Positions 53,142 to 61,374 of a stretch of DNA of 64,000 bases are shown in pieces. Below the pieces are notes generated by a model. The model had not been told where the DNA came from, did no database searches, and saw nothing but the letters and a program-made list of their open reading frames with translations. A program made the position numbers and the translations under genes. Position 1 is the first letter of the stretch. The number at the start of each line of letters is the position of its first letter. Source of the DNA: RHKX01 sp963823275 (GTDB taxonomy: Bacteria > Actinomycetota > Thermoleophilia > Solirubrobacterales > 70-9); the NCBI GenBank assembly GCA_963823275.1, contig CAWGKW010000001.1, positions 248,001-312,000 on the forward strand. Direction: 5' to 3'.

Positions 53142-54344
53142 TCAGCTGAAGCGGTTCAGCTCGCGGCGTGCGATGACCATCTTGTGGACCTCGTCGGGTC
53201 CGTCGGCCACCTTGAGCATGCGGCTGTAGCGCCACATCGCGGCCAGCGGGGTGTCGTCGGACATCCCCAGGGAGCCGTGCACCTGGATCGCCCGGTCGAG
53301 AACGTCCATGACGACGTTGGCGGCGACGACCTTGATCATCGAGATCTCGCGCCGGGCCTCGCGCTTGCCCTCGGTGTCCATCTTCCAGGCCGCCTTCAGG
53401 GTGAGCAGGCGGGCCTGCTCGGTTTCCATCCGGCTCTTGGCGATGAAGTCCTGGATGAACTGCTTGTCGGCGAGCTTCGAGCCGAATGCCTCGCGCTCGT
53501 TGGCGCGCCGGCACATCATCTCGATGGCCCGCTCGCAGGTCCCGATCGCGCGCATGCAGTGATGGATGCGGCCGGGGCCGAGCCGGTCCTGGGCGATCGC
53601 GAATCCGGCGCCGCGGGGGCCGAGCAGGTTGGCCTCGGGAACGCGGCAGTCGGTGTAGCGGATCTCGCAGTGGCCGGGCCCCTTGTCGTGGCCCATCACC
53701 GAGATCGAGCGGACCAGGTCGAATCCGGGGTTGTCGATCGGGACGATGATCATGCTCGCCCGGGCGTATGGAGCGGCCTCGGGGTCGGTCACGACCATGG
53801 CGATCGCCAGGTCGGCACCGACCGCGCCCGACGTGTACCACTTGTGACCGTTGATCACCCATTCGCCGTCCATCAGCTCCGCGCGTGCCTGCAGGGTGGT
53901 CGGGTCGGAGCCGGCGACCTCGGGCTCGGTCATCGAAAAGCAGGAGCGGATGTCGCCGTTGAGCAAGGGTTCGAGCCATCTCTGCTTCTGGTCATCTGAG
54001 CCGTGCTCGGCGATGATCTCGGTGTTTCCTGTGTCGGGAGCGGCGCAGTTGAAGGCCATCGGCGCGACCACGGGGCTGCGGCCCATCTCCTCGCAGAGCA
54101 GCCCGTACTCCCAGTTGGTCAATCCGGTGCCGTGTTCGTCTCCCGGCATGAACATGTTCCAGAGGCCCTCGGCGCGAGCCTTCTCGCGGATGCCGACGAT
54201 GATCTCGGGGTAGGCGACCCCGGGCCTGACCTCGTCGTCGAGGGCGGCCATCGCCTCGGCCTCGACCGGGTAGACGTTCTCGTCCATGAACGAGCGCACC
54301 CGTCCGAGCAGCTCGTCGAGGCGGTCTCCGTAGGCGAAGTCCAT
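53142..54344 (-). CDS. Acyl-CoA dehydrogenase of the ACAD10/11 type
   Basis: A 400-residue ACAD. N-terminal helical domain from DFAYGDRLDELLGRVRSFMDENVYP, FAD-binding CFSMTEPEVAGSDPTTL and INGHKWYTSGA, conserved Arg segment NEREAFGSKLADKQFIQ, and C terminus QVHGSLGMSDDTPLAAMWRYSRMLKVADGPDEVHKMVIARREL. The GPDEVH ending instead of the usual EGT motif is what I would expect of ACAD11-like enzymes, which use CoA esters of 4-phosphorylated acids. HAD and APH-kinase genes nearby support this. The ATG at 54344 lacks a strong ribosome site. Confidence 0.88.
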   Translation of the reverse strand: MDFAYGDRLDELLGRVRSFMDENVYPVEAEAMAALDDEVRPGVAYPEIIVGIREKARAEGLWNMFMPGDEHGTGLTNWEYGLLCEEMGRSPVVAPMAFNCAAPDTGNTEIIAEHGSDDQKQRWLEPLLNGDIRSCFSMTEPEVAGSDPTTLQARAELMDGEWVINGHKWYTSGAVGADLAIAMVVTDPEAAPYARASMIIVPIDNPGFDLVRSISVMGHDKGPGHCEIRYTDCRVPEANLLGPRGAGFAIAQDRLGPGRIHHCMRAIGTCERAIEMMCRRANEREAFGSKLADKQFIQDFIAKSRMETEQARLLTLKAAWKMDTEGKREARREISMIKVVAANVVMDVLDRAIQVHGSLGMSDDTPLAAMWRYSRMLKVADGPDEVHKMVIARRELNRFS

Positions 54345-54369
54345 CGCGGCGGAGCCTACTTGAGCCCGT

Positions 54370-55404
54370 CTAGACGGGGGTCTTCGGCGGGCGGTCGTCG
54401 GTGGGCTCCTCCGCCGGGGATTTCTCGCTCCCGCCGTCCCTGTTCGCGTTCGCCTCGGCCATCTGCTTGACGTGGTCGGGTCGCGCCCATGGGAAGCTGA
54501 CCAGCTTCCAGGCGCGGACGCCCTCACCGTGCGGCAGCTTGACCTCGCGTCGCAGCACGTAGGTGAAGACGGCTCCGAAGATCAGGCCCACGAAGGCAGC
54601 GGTGACCATCACGACCTGTCCATCGCCCTTCGTGATCAGGGCGATGCCGGAGGCGACGAGGACCAGCGAGAGCAGGCCGCGCAGGAGGTTCTTGCCGCTC
54701 TTGAAGGCGAGCCTGCCGCCGATCAGGACGCCCGGAATCGAGCCGATCAGGATGTTCCCGGCGAGCCCGAAGTCGACGTTGCCGCCGATCCAGTGGGCCA
54801 GGCCGGCTGCCCACAGCAGCACCGCCGCGTGAAAGATGTCGGTGCCGACGACGCGCTGCGGGGTGAGCCGGAAGACGGCGATCAGGATGATCGCGATCAG
54901 CGTGCCGGAGCCGGCCGACGTGAGCCCGATCACGAAGCCCGTGGTGACGCCGGTCGCGATGGCGGCGATGATGTGCCGGCGCTGGAGGTGGAGCGCATAA
55001 CGCTCCTTGATCACGTCGGGGATGAAGATCGTGCGAAGCGCGGTGGAGATGCCGACGACGAGCAGCGTCGCACCGAGGATGCCGAAGATGATCCCGTCGA
55101 GCTTGTCCTCGCCGACCGTGTCCTGCAGGTAGGCGATCACGCCGACGCCGGCGATCGCCGCCGGGACGCTGCCCACCGCCATCCAGAACGCCAGGCCCTT
55201 GTGGACTGTGCCGGCCCGCAGGTGCTGGATTCCGCCGAACGTCTTCGTCACGGCCGCGTAGAAGATGTCGGTGCCGATCGCGGTGACCGGCTGGACGCCG
55301 AAGATCAGGATCAGCAGCGGGGTCATCAGTGAGGCTCCGCCCATGCCGGTCATGCCGACCAGCAGGCCGATGCCAAATCCGAATGCGACGATCGCGGGAT
55401 CCAT
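54370..55404 (-). CDS. TauE/SafE-family sulfite/organosulfonate exporter
   Basis: A 344-residue membrane protein with about eight helices in two inverted halves. The TauE repeat motifs are visible as GLLVGMTGMGGASLMTPLLI with VTAIGTDIFYAAVTK, and FVIGLTSAGSGTLIAIIL with RVVGTDIFHAAVLL. A polar C-terminal tail of about 45 residues is cytoplasmic. Located downstream of an Rrf2 regulator and near sulfur-assimilation genes, so transport of sulfite, sulfate or a sulfonate is likely (inference). ATG at 55404 begins at the first helix. Confidence 0.9.
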   Translation of the reverse strand: MDPAIVAFGFGIGLLVGMTGMGGASLMTPLLILIFGVQPVTAIGTDIFYAAVTKTFGGIQHLRAGTVHKGLAFWMAVGSVPAAIAGVGVIAYLQDTVGEDKLDGIIFGILGATLLVVGISTALRTIFIPDVIKERYALHLQRRHIIAAIATGVTTGFVIGLTSAGSGTLIAIILIAVFRLTPQRVVGTDIFHAAVLLWAAGLAHWIGGNVDFGLAGNILIGSIPGVLIGGRLAFKSGKNLLRGLLSLVLVASGIALITKGDGQVVMVTAAFVGLIFGAVFTYVLRREVKLPHGEGVRAWKLVSFPWARPDHVKQMAEANANRDGGSEKSPAEEPTDDRPPKTPV

Positions 55405-55509
55405 GAAGACGACGAATGGTTTGGGTTGGTGAGAGAGGTGCGCGCCTGAAGGTCCGATCCAGAGCCGGCCAGGGCAGCGTGTGAGCCCCGACCTTGTTGA
55501 CTGGATCAG

Positions 55510-55520
55510 TCCTGATTGGG
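55510..55520 (-). promoter_or_regulatory. Shared 11-mer upstream of the TauE gene
   Basis: CCCAATCAGGA on the minus strand lies 106-116 bases before the TauE start codon. The same 11-mer occurs before the sulfite reductase gene (63345-63355). Here it is part of a small inverted repeat ATCAG-TC-CTGAT. Candidate site for the adjacent Rrf2 regulator. Confidence 0.4.
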
Positions 55521-55543
55521 TGGTGATCCTAGCGGATCCGGGA

Positions 55544-56029
55544 TCAACTGACCACGTCGTGGGTGCCGGTCTCACGAACCACCCAGGCCTCCGGTTCGTC
55601 GAGCAGCGAGGTCACCGCTGGCGGGAGCCTCTTGCCTGCCAGATCATCGAGCGTGACGTTCTCGAGGACCTGGCGGAGGTTCTGGCGAACTGCGATCCAG
55701 ACATCGCGCAGCTGTTCTGCGGCCCCGAGGTACCTCGTCTCCTCCGGGGATAGGTCATGAATGTTTGCGAGCGGCCCCTCGACGGCGCGGATAACGTCGG
55801 CCACCGAGACATTCGCCGGGTTCTTGGCGAGCCAGTAGCCGCCGTGGGCACCGCGCTTGGTCCTGACCAACCCTGCGCGCTTCAGGTCCAACAGGATGTG
55901 TTCGAGAAACTGGAGCGGGATCTCCTGGGCCTCGGCGAGCTTCGTTCCCTTGACCGGCCTGCCGTCCGGGGAGGCCGCGAGCTCGAGCGTTGCTCGCACG
56001 GCGTAGTCGGCTTTTGCTGAGATGCGCAT
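55544..56029 (-). CDS. Rrf2-family regulator lacking Fe-S cysteines (CymR-like)
   Basis: A 161-residue Rrf2 winged-helix protein: MRISAKADYAVRATLELA, recognition region IPLQFLEHILLDLKRAGLVRTKRGAHGGYWLA, then a dimerisation helix. It contains no cysteine at all, so it cannot hold the Fe-S cluster of IscR or NsrR and is instead like CymR, the cysteine-metabolism repressor that senses O-acetylserine via CysK. Encoded upstream of TauE on the same strand and within 8 kb of the sulfate-reduction genes. Regulation of those genes is inferred. Confidence 0.88.
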   Translation of the reverse strand: MRISAKADYAVRATLELAASPDGRPVKGTKLAEAQEIPLQFLEHILLDLKRAGLVRTKRGAHGGYWLAKNPANVSVADVIRAVEGPLANIHDLSPEETRYLGAAEQLRDVWIAVRQNLRQVLENVTLDDLAGKRLPPAVTSLLDEPEAWVVRETGTHDVVS

Positions 56030-56074
56030 GGGCGGGCCGGGCCTTCTTGACCGGGATAGGTAAGAATTGCAGAC

Positions 56075-56893
56075 ATGATCGACCTCCAGTCACATTCGAC
56101 CGTCTCCGACGGTCAGCTCGAGCCCGCTGATGTCGTCCGCTCCGCCGCTGATGCGGGGGTGACGGTGATGGCATTGACCGACCACGACGGCGTCGCCGGG
56201 GTCGAGGAGGCGAGCCGCGTCGCCGCAGAGCTCGGGATCGAGAACGTCCCGGCCACGGAGATGTCGTGCGTCCACAAGTACTCGGAGGATCTCCACATCT
56301 GCGGCTACTGGATCGACCTCGACAAGATCCAGCCCGCCTGCGATCGCGCCCAGCAGGAGCGGGTCGACCGCGCCAAGCAGATCATCGCGAAGCTGAACGA
56401 GTACGGCGTCGACGTCACCTTCGAGCAGGCCGTCGCCAAGGCCGGCGCGGCCGACGCGATCGGGCGCCCGCACATCGCCAAGGCGGCGGGAGCCGGCCCC
56501 GACCTCGGGCCCTTCTTCGAGGAGTACCTGGTGCCTGGCGCCAAGGCGTTCGTTTCGCGGAGCTGGCCGAGCGCCGAGCGGGCGGTGGAGCTGATCCACG
56601 AGGCCGGCGGCGCCGCCGTCGTCGCCCATCCCTACTGGGACGTCAAGGACCCCGTCCAGGTGCGCGACCTGGTCGAGAGCCTCGTCCGCGACGTCGCCCT
56701 CGACGGCATCGAGACCTTCTACCCGCCCCACACCGAGGAGCAGACGCGGCATTGCCTGGAGCTCTGTGAGGAGTTCGACCTGGTGCCGACGGCGTCATCG
56801 GACTTCCACGGTCCAACGCACAAGACCTTCAGCAAGTGGGGCGACTACGACACCTATGGCCTCGGCGAGCCTCGGGTGCCGGCGAAGCCGTAG
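56075..56893 (+). CDS. PHP-domain metal-dependent phosphoesterase
   Basis: A 272-residue PHP hydrolase. Four metal-binding motifs are visible: DLQSHSTVSDG, LTDHDGVAG, the AHPYWD loop and SSDFHGP near the C terminus. Related to phosphoesterases such as 5'-3' exonucleases of the RNase AM/TrpH type that act on nucleotide 3',5'-bisphosphates. Starts at ATG 56075, divergent from the Rrf2 gene with only 45 bases between. The 40-nt hairpin repeat copy 2 lies 47 bases after its stop. Confidence 0.9.
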   Translation: MIDLQSHSTVSDGQLEPADVVRSAADAGVTVMALTDHDGVAGVEEASRVAAELGIENVPATEMSCVHKYSEDLHICGYWIDLDKIQPACDRAQQERVDRAKQIIAKLNEYGVDVTFEQAVAKAGAADAIGRPHIAKAAGAGPDLGPFFEEYLVPGAKAFVSRSWPSAERAVELIHEAGGAAVVAHPYWDVKDPVQVRDLVESLVRDVALDGIETFYPPHTEEQTRHCLELCEEFDLVPTASSDFHGPTHKTFSKWGDYDTYGLGEPRVPAKP

Positions 56894-56898
56894 TTGGA

Positions 56899-56911
56899 GG
56901 GCCGGCGGCCC
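56899..56911 (+). terminator. Short GC hairpin after the PHP gene
   Basis: GGGCC / GGCCC (56899-56903, 56907-56911), six bases after the stop codon and 30 bases before repeat copy 2. The same order (stop, GC hairpin, 40-nt repeat) occurs near 18280. Confidence 0.35.
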
Positions 56912-56940
56912 GACGCCCTTGCTGTGTGTCAGGTCGCTCC

Positions 56941-56980
56941 GGCGGCAGCTTGAGCACCGTATGGGTGCTTAATCCGCCAC
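56941..56980 (+). repeat. 40-nt hairpin repeat, copy 2
   Basis: Begins GGCGGCAGCTTGAGCACCGT. It matches copy 1 (18307-18346) at 35 of 40 bases. Outer stem GGCGG/CCGCC and inner stem AGCACC/GGTGCT enclose conserved CAGCTTG. Positioned after a plus-strand gene in a convergent gap, as for copy 1. Confidence 0.7.
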
Positions 56981-57034
56981 GCAGAGCCAGGCTGAGGGCC
57001 GGCCGAAAGGTACTGAGCTTCGAAGGGCCTCCGG

Positions 57035-57700
57035 CTACGCCTTTGCCCGTCCGGCCTTGGTTATGGGGGCCTTCGCGCGAATCTCGGCCAGGAGGCGGGC
57101 CGAGAGCTCGGCCGGCTCCTCATCGGGCCTTGGCTGGCCGCTCTCGGGCGCGAAGAACTCGACCCTGATGCGCGGGCGCTTCGGGAAGCGGAGGATGTCG
57201 ACGGTGCCGGTGGTCGCCACGCAGACGAGCCGCGCCTCCGGCACCTGCTCGGCGAGGCGCCCGGCGCCGCTGCGGGCCCGCAGCCTCTCCCCGCGTGAGA
57301 TCGTGCCCTCCAGGAAGACCCCGATGCATTGGCCCGCGCGCAGTCTGTCGGCGGCGACCTCGAGCGCGCTCGCGTCACCGGCGCCACGCTTGATCGGCAC
57401 GTGCCCCATCTCGTCGAGCAGCAGCGCCAGCGGCCTGATCCTCCACAGGTCCACCTTCGCCAGGGCGCGAATCTGCCGACGCCTGCGTCCCGCGCTCCCG
57501 ATCACAACGGGATCCCACTTGCTGTCGTGGTTGCCGACGATCAGCGTCGGGCCGCTCGTCGGCATGTGCTCAGGCCCGACCACCTCGAGCCGGCCCCACC
57601 ACCTGACGAGCGGCGTGAACACCACCATCACGAACCTGTAGGTGAGGCTGACCGGCTCCGGGACTCTCGGCGGGCATCGGCGTGAAGTCTGACCGCTCAC
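57035..57700 (-). CDS. 1-acylglycerol-3-phosphate acyltransferase (PlsC family)
   Basis: A 221-residue membrane-associated acyltransferase. The catalytic H-x4-D is GNHDSKWDP, the second block is VPIKRGAG and the third GVFLEGTISRGERL, followed by RLVCVATTGT. It would add an acyl chain to lysophosphatidate or a similar acceptor. A hydrophobic segment near residue 25 (YRFVMVVFTPLV) anchors it. GTG 57700 gives the usual length; convergent with the PHP gene. Confidence 0.88.
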   Translation of the reverse strand: MSGQTSRRCPPRVPEPVSLTYRFVMVVFTPLVRWWGRLEVVGPEHMPTSGPTLIVGNHDSKWDPVVIGSAGRRRRQIRALAKVDLWRIRPLALLLDEMGHVPIKRGAGDASALEVAADRLRAGQCIGVFLEGTISRGERLRARSGAGRLAEQVPEARLVCVATTGTVDILRFPKRPRIRVEFFAPESGQPRPDEEPAELSARLLAEIRAKAPITKAGRAKA

Positions 57701-57740
57701 GGCGGAGGCGGCAATGTCGAGGATCGGATAGGACTCCGCT

Positions 57741-58766
57741 ATGAGGATTCAACTCTCAGCCCTGTACTGGCCCTGGTACTCGTTCGAGGAACAGGTGACG
57801 CTCGCGACCATCGCCGACGAGGCCGGGATCGACTGCATCTGGGTTTCGGAGGCATGGGGACAGGACGTCGTCTCCGTCCTCGCGGTGCTCGCCGACCGGA
57901 CCGAGCGGATCGGGGTGGGCTCGGGGCTGATGCAGATCCCGGCGCGGCAGCCGACCGCCGCGGCGATGGCGGCGGCGTCGATCGACACGATCTCCGGCGG
58001 CCGCATGCGCCTCGGGCTCGGCGTCTCGGGGCCGCAGGTCTCGGAGGGTTGGTACGGCGTCCCGTTCGAGCGCCAGCTGGGGCGGATTCGCGAGTACGTC
58101 GAGATCGTCCGCATGGCGTGGGCGCGCGAGCCCGTCGCCCACCAGGGACGGAACTTCCAGATCCCCTCGGAGGGCGGCACCGGCCTCGGCAAGCCGCTGA
58201 GGCTGATGGCCAAGCCGCCGCAGGAGCACCTGCCGATCTACATCGGGGCGATCGGGCCGAGGTCGGTGGAGCTGACCGGGGAGATCGCCGACGGCTGGAT
58301 CCCCGCCTTCTTCGATCCCGAGGACGGAGCCGGGCTGATCGACTCGCTCGACTCAGGGCTCGCCAGGACGGGACGCGACCGCAGCCAGATCGACATCGCC
58401 CCGACCGTGCCCGTCGCTGTCGACGACGACGTCCACGAGGCCCGCAACGCCCTCCGCCCTCTGATCGCCTTCTACCTCGGCGGCATGGGGGCGAAGGGCA
58501 AGAACTTCTACGTCGACCTGCTGGCCGCCAACGGCCTTGCCGACGAGGCGAACGAGGTGCAGGACAAGTTCCTCGGCGGCGACCGGATCGGCGCCGCGAT
58601 GGCGCTCACCGACGAGGTGATCGACATGTGCGGCGTCGCCTGCAAGCCGAGCGACCTCGAGAAACGCCTCGGCCGCTTCGCCGACGCGGGCGCCGACTCG
58701 ATCATCGCGATCGTCTTCGGCACGGACCGCGAGGGCACGATCCGCCGCCTGGCCGCGCTCGGCTAG
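57741..58766 (+). CDS. LLM-class F420-dependent oxidoreductase
   Basis: A 341-residue luciferase-like TIM-barrel enzyme. N-terminal YWPWYSFEEQVTLATIADEAGID with VWVSEAWG-like strand (IWVSEAWGQD), the RIGVGSGLMQIPARQP segment, FEGGRMRLGLG-type motif ISGGRMRLGLGVSGPQ, and LPIYIGAIGPRSVELTGEIADG. Such patterns indicate deazaflavin F420 use rather than FMN in actinobacteria. Substrate unknown. It lies between the acyltransferase and sulfur genes; its stop overlaps the cysC stop in CTAG. Confidence 0.87.
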   Translation: MRIQLSALYWPWYSFEEQVTLATIADEAGIDCIWVSEAWGQDVVSVLAVLADRTERIGVGSGLMQIPARQPTAAAMAAASIDTISGGRMRLGLGVSGPQVSEGWYGVPFERQLGRIREYVEIVRMAWAREPVAHQGRNFQIPSEGGTGLGKPLRLMAKPPQEHLPIYIGAIGPRSVELTGEIADGWIPAFFDPEDGAGLIDSLDSGLARTGRDRSQIDIAPTVPVAVDDDVHEARNALRPLIAFYLGGMGAKGKNFYVDLLAANGLADEANEVQDKFLGGDRIGAAMALTDEVIDMCGVACKPSDLEKRLGRFADAGADSIIAIVFGTDREGTIRRLAALG

Positions 58767-59311
58767 GCCCTGGGGATCAGTTCCTCGTCCTCGAGGTAGG
58801 CCAGGATCTCGGCGGCGTTCTCCTCCGGGGACTTGCCGGCGGTCTCGATCCGGATCTCCGGGTTCAGCGGCTCCTCGTAGGGATCGGAAATGCCCGTGAA
58901 CTCCTTGATCTCGCCGGAGCGCGCCTTGGCGTAGAGGCCCTTGGTGTCCCGCTCCTCGCAGTCCTCGAGCGAGGTTGCGACGTAGACCTCGACGAACGTG
59001 CTGTTCGCCTCGTGCATCGCGCGGGCGGCGTCGCGGGTGTCGCGGTAGGGGGAGATCGCGGCGGTGATCACCGGGACGCCGTTGCGGGAGAGCAGGTCGG
59101 CGACGAAGGCGATCCGGTCGATGTTGGTGTCCCGGTCCTCCTTGGAGAAGCCGAGGCCCTTCGAGAGGTGCTCGCGGACGACGTCGCCGTCGAGTACCTC
59201 GAGCGGCAGACCTCGCTCCTCGAAATCGTCGATCAGCACCTCGGTGATCGTCGACTTGCCGGAGCCTGAGAGGCCGGTCATCCAGAGGGTGAATCCCTTG
59301 TGTCCTGACAT
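58763..59311 (-). CDS. cysC: Adenylylsulfate (APS) kinase
   Basis: A 182-residue P-loop kinase making PAPS from APS and ATP. Walker A GLSGSGKST, the DGDVVREHLSKGLGFSKEDRDTNI segment with conserved Asp-Gly-Asp and Arg-Asn-type contacts, SPYRDTRD, and FVEVYVATSLEDCEERD...FTGISDPYEEP. Fifty-nine bases downstream of sat on the same strand. Because the neighbouring reductase looks APS-specific, PAPS made here may serve sulfation rather than reduction (inference). Confidence 0.94.
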   Translation of the reverse strand: MSGHKGFTLWMTGLSGSGKSTITEVLIDDFEERGLPLEVLDGDVVREHLSKGLGFSKEDRDTNIDRIAFVADLLSRNGVPVITAAISPYRDTRDAARAMHEANSTFVEVYVATSLEDCEERDTKGLYAKARSGEIKEFTGISDPYEEPLNPEIRIETAGKSPEENAAEILAYLEDEELIPRA

Positions 59312-59370
59312 AGGTGGCTGTGTCTCCTTGTTTGTCTCAGTTGGTTGCTGAAGGCTCGTGGCGACTCGGA

Positions 59371-60438
59371 TTACATGTCCTTGTAAGCGTCGATCAGGAT
59401 CGCTGCGACCTCGTGGCGGGTGAACTCCTCGGGCGGCGTCTCACCGTTCTCGAGCATCTCGCGGACCTTGGTGCCGCTGAGAAACAGTCGGTCCTCGGGC
59501 GTGTGGGGGCAGGTCTTGTGTGAGCCGAGGCCCTCGCACTTGTAGCACCAGAACGTGTGCTCGAACATCAGCGGGCGGATACCGAGCTTGTCGATATCCA
59601 CCTCGTCGAAGATCTGCTGGGCGTCGTAGGTGCCGTAGTAGTCGCCGACGCCCGCGTGATCGCGGCCGACGATGAAATGCGTCGCGCCGTAGTTGCGACG
59701 GACGACCGCGTGGAAGATCGCCTCGCGGGGACCCGCGTAACGCATCGCCGCCGGGTTGACGCCGAGCACCACACGGTCGTTGGGGTAGTAGTTCTCCATC
59801 AGGACCTCGTAGCACTTCATCCGCACGTCGGCCGGGATGTCGCCGCTCTTGGTCTCGCCGATCAGGGGGTGCAGGAAGAGCCCGTCGCAGACCTCGAGGG
59901 CGGCCTTCGTCAGGTACTCGTGGGCGCGGTGGATCGGGTTACGGGTCTGGAAGGCGACGATCCGCTTCCAGCCGCGGTCGGCGAACTCCTTGCGCGACTC
60001 CGCCGGGGTGAAGTAGCGGCGCATGAACGCCTCCTCGTGATCGGGAGTCGCGTCGGCCTCGATCTCGCCGGCGAGACAGCGGTTGCCCTCCTCCTTGGTG
60101 GCGGCAACGCCGGGGTGAGCGTCGTCGGTGGTGCGGTAGACGTGTTCGCACTCCTTCTCGACGTCGCGCTCGAAGATCTCGCTGACGCGGATGCTGCCGA
60201 GGTGCTTGCCGTTGTCGGCGCTGAGGGCGACGACATCGCCCTCGCTGACCTCGAGGTGGGTGGCCAGGGTGACCGGGATCGGCCAGACCTCGTCGCCGCC
60301 GGCAAGCGTCATGTCCTCGACGCTCGAGCGCCAATCATCGGAGCCCATGAACCCCTTCAGGGGGGCGAAGCCGCCGTTGGCGAGCAGCTCGAAGTCGGCG
60401 GTCTGGCGGGCGGAAAGGGTCAGGGATTTGTCGCTCAT
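59371..60438 (-). CDS. sat: Sulfate adenylyltransferase (single-chain ATP sulfurylase)
   Basis: A 355-residue Sat, activating sulfate to APS. Diagnostic QTRNPIHRAHEYL in the nucleotide site, GRDHAGVGDYYGTYDAQQIFDE, and a CxxC...C element (CYKCEGLGSHKTCPH) seen in bacterial homodimeric Sat proteins, possibly binding zinc. The C terminus SGTKVREMLENGETPPEEF is typical. This replaces the CysDN pair. Upstream 103-base gap contains an AATCAGGAT element resembling those before the TauE and sulfite reductase genes. Confidence 0.95.
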   Translation of the reverse strand: MSDKSLTLSARQTADFELLANGGFAPLKGFMGSDDWRSSVEDMTLAGGDEVWPIPVTLATHLEVSEGDVVALSADNGKHLGSIRVSEIFERDVEKECEHVYRTTDDAHPGVAATKEEGNRCLAGEIEADATPDHEEAFMRRYFTPAESRKEFADRGWKRIVAFQTRNPIHRAHEYLTKAALEVCDGLFLHPLIGETKSGDIPADVRMKCYEVLMENYYPNDRVVLGVNPAAMRYAGPREAIFHAVVRRNYGATHFIVGRDHAGVGDYYGTYDAQQIFDEVDIDKLGIRPLMFEHTFWCYKCEGLGSHKTCPHTPEDRLFLSGTKVREMLENGETPPEEFTRHEVAAILIDAYKDM

Positions 60439-60541
60439 GGGTGTGTGGGGCTCCTCGTCAAGTGGGGGTTGGAAGGAATCGAATCAGGATCAAGTTGGGG
60501 CGTGGGCGGACGCGAAAGCTACAGGTGGAGCGCCATCCGGG

Positions 60542-61370
60542 TCAGCCGTGGAGGCCGCACTCGGTCTTATGAGCGTCTGCCCAGCGACCTGAGCGGGAGT
60601 TCTCGTCGGCCCCCGGCGGGCGGGTGCAATGGGTGCATCCGATCGACGGGAAGCCTGCGTCGTGAAGAGGGTTATAGGGGATTTCGTGCTCGTTGATGTA
60701 ATCCCAGACCTCGGCCTCGGTCCAATCCGCGAGGGGGTTCAGCTTCCAAAGGCCGAATCGCTTGTCCCATCCGAACTTGGCGGCGCCCGCCCGCGTCTGG
60801 GAGTCCTCGCGGCGGATTCCCGATACCCAGCAGTCGATTCCGGTGAGCGCAGTCTGCATGGGCTCGACCTTGCGAATCCCGCAACAGGCATCGGGCTGGC
60901 GGGCCCAGAGCTCGTCGCCGTAGAGCTGCGACTGCTCCTCGAGGCTGATGCCGGAGAAGCGCTCGAAGTCGATCCCGTAGCGGGCCGAGAGCGCGTCTCG
61001 GGTCATGTAGGTCTCGTCGAAGAGGACATCGGTGTCGAGGTAGAAGAACCTTGCGTCGCCGAACCGGGAGTCGGCCGTGAGCTTGCTGACGATGTCGACG
61101 GTCACCGAACTCGTCTTCTGAAACGACGCGGCGAAGCGCAGCCTGGGGTTGAAGGTCTCGAGCGCCCAGGCGATCGCCTCGGTGGCGCCGAGGCCCTTCG
61201 AGGTGGGCGGAGACCTCGCGCGGATCGATCGTGTCGCCGCTCGCGGTCGTCAGCGCCGAGGCCTGAGAGCGCGGCTCCGCCCTGTGGGGAACCCGCTCGA
61301 CCTCGATCGCCGGCAGGGATGCACCGCCTGGAGCGGCACCCGTCGTCATCGCTCTCAGTTCCGCTCGCAT
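60542..61370 (-). pseudogene. cysH: APS reductase (cysH) with a single-base frameshift
   Basis: The N terminus begins at ATG 61370 (or 61349) and reads to ...DPREVSAHL. Similarity then continues in another frame (KGLGATEAIAWALETFNPRLRF...QKTSSVTVDIVSKL); one extra base near 61199-61200 explains it. The remainder is complete: FYLDTDVLFDETY, CC in DACCGIRKVEP, and CTHC in GCTHCTRPPG. The CC...CxxC set binds a 4Fe-4S cluster and marks APS rather than PAPS reductase. Corrected length is about 275 residues. The gene follows sulfite reductase by four bases, so loss would break the pathway; an assembly indel is plausible. Confidence 0.88.
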
Positions 61371-61374
61371 CGGA

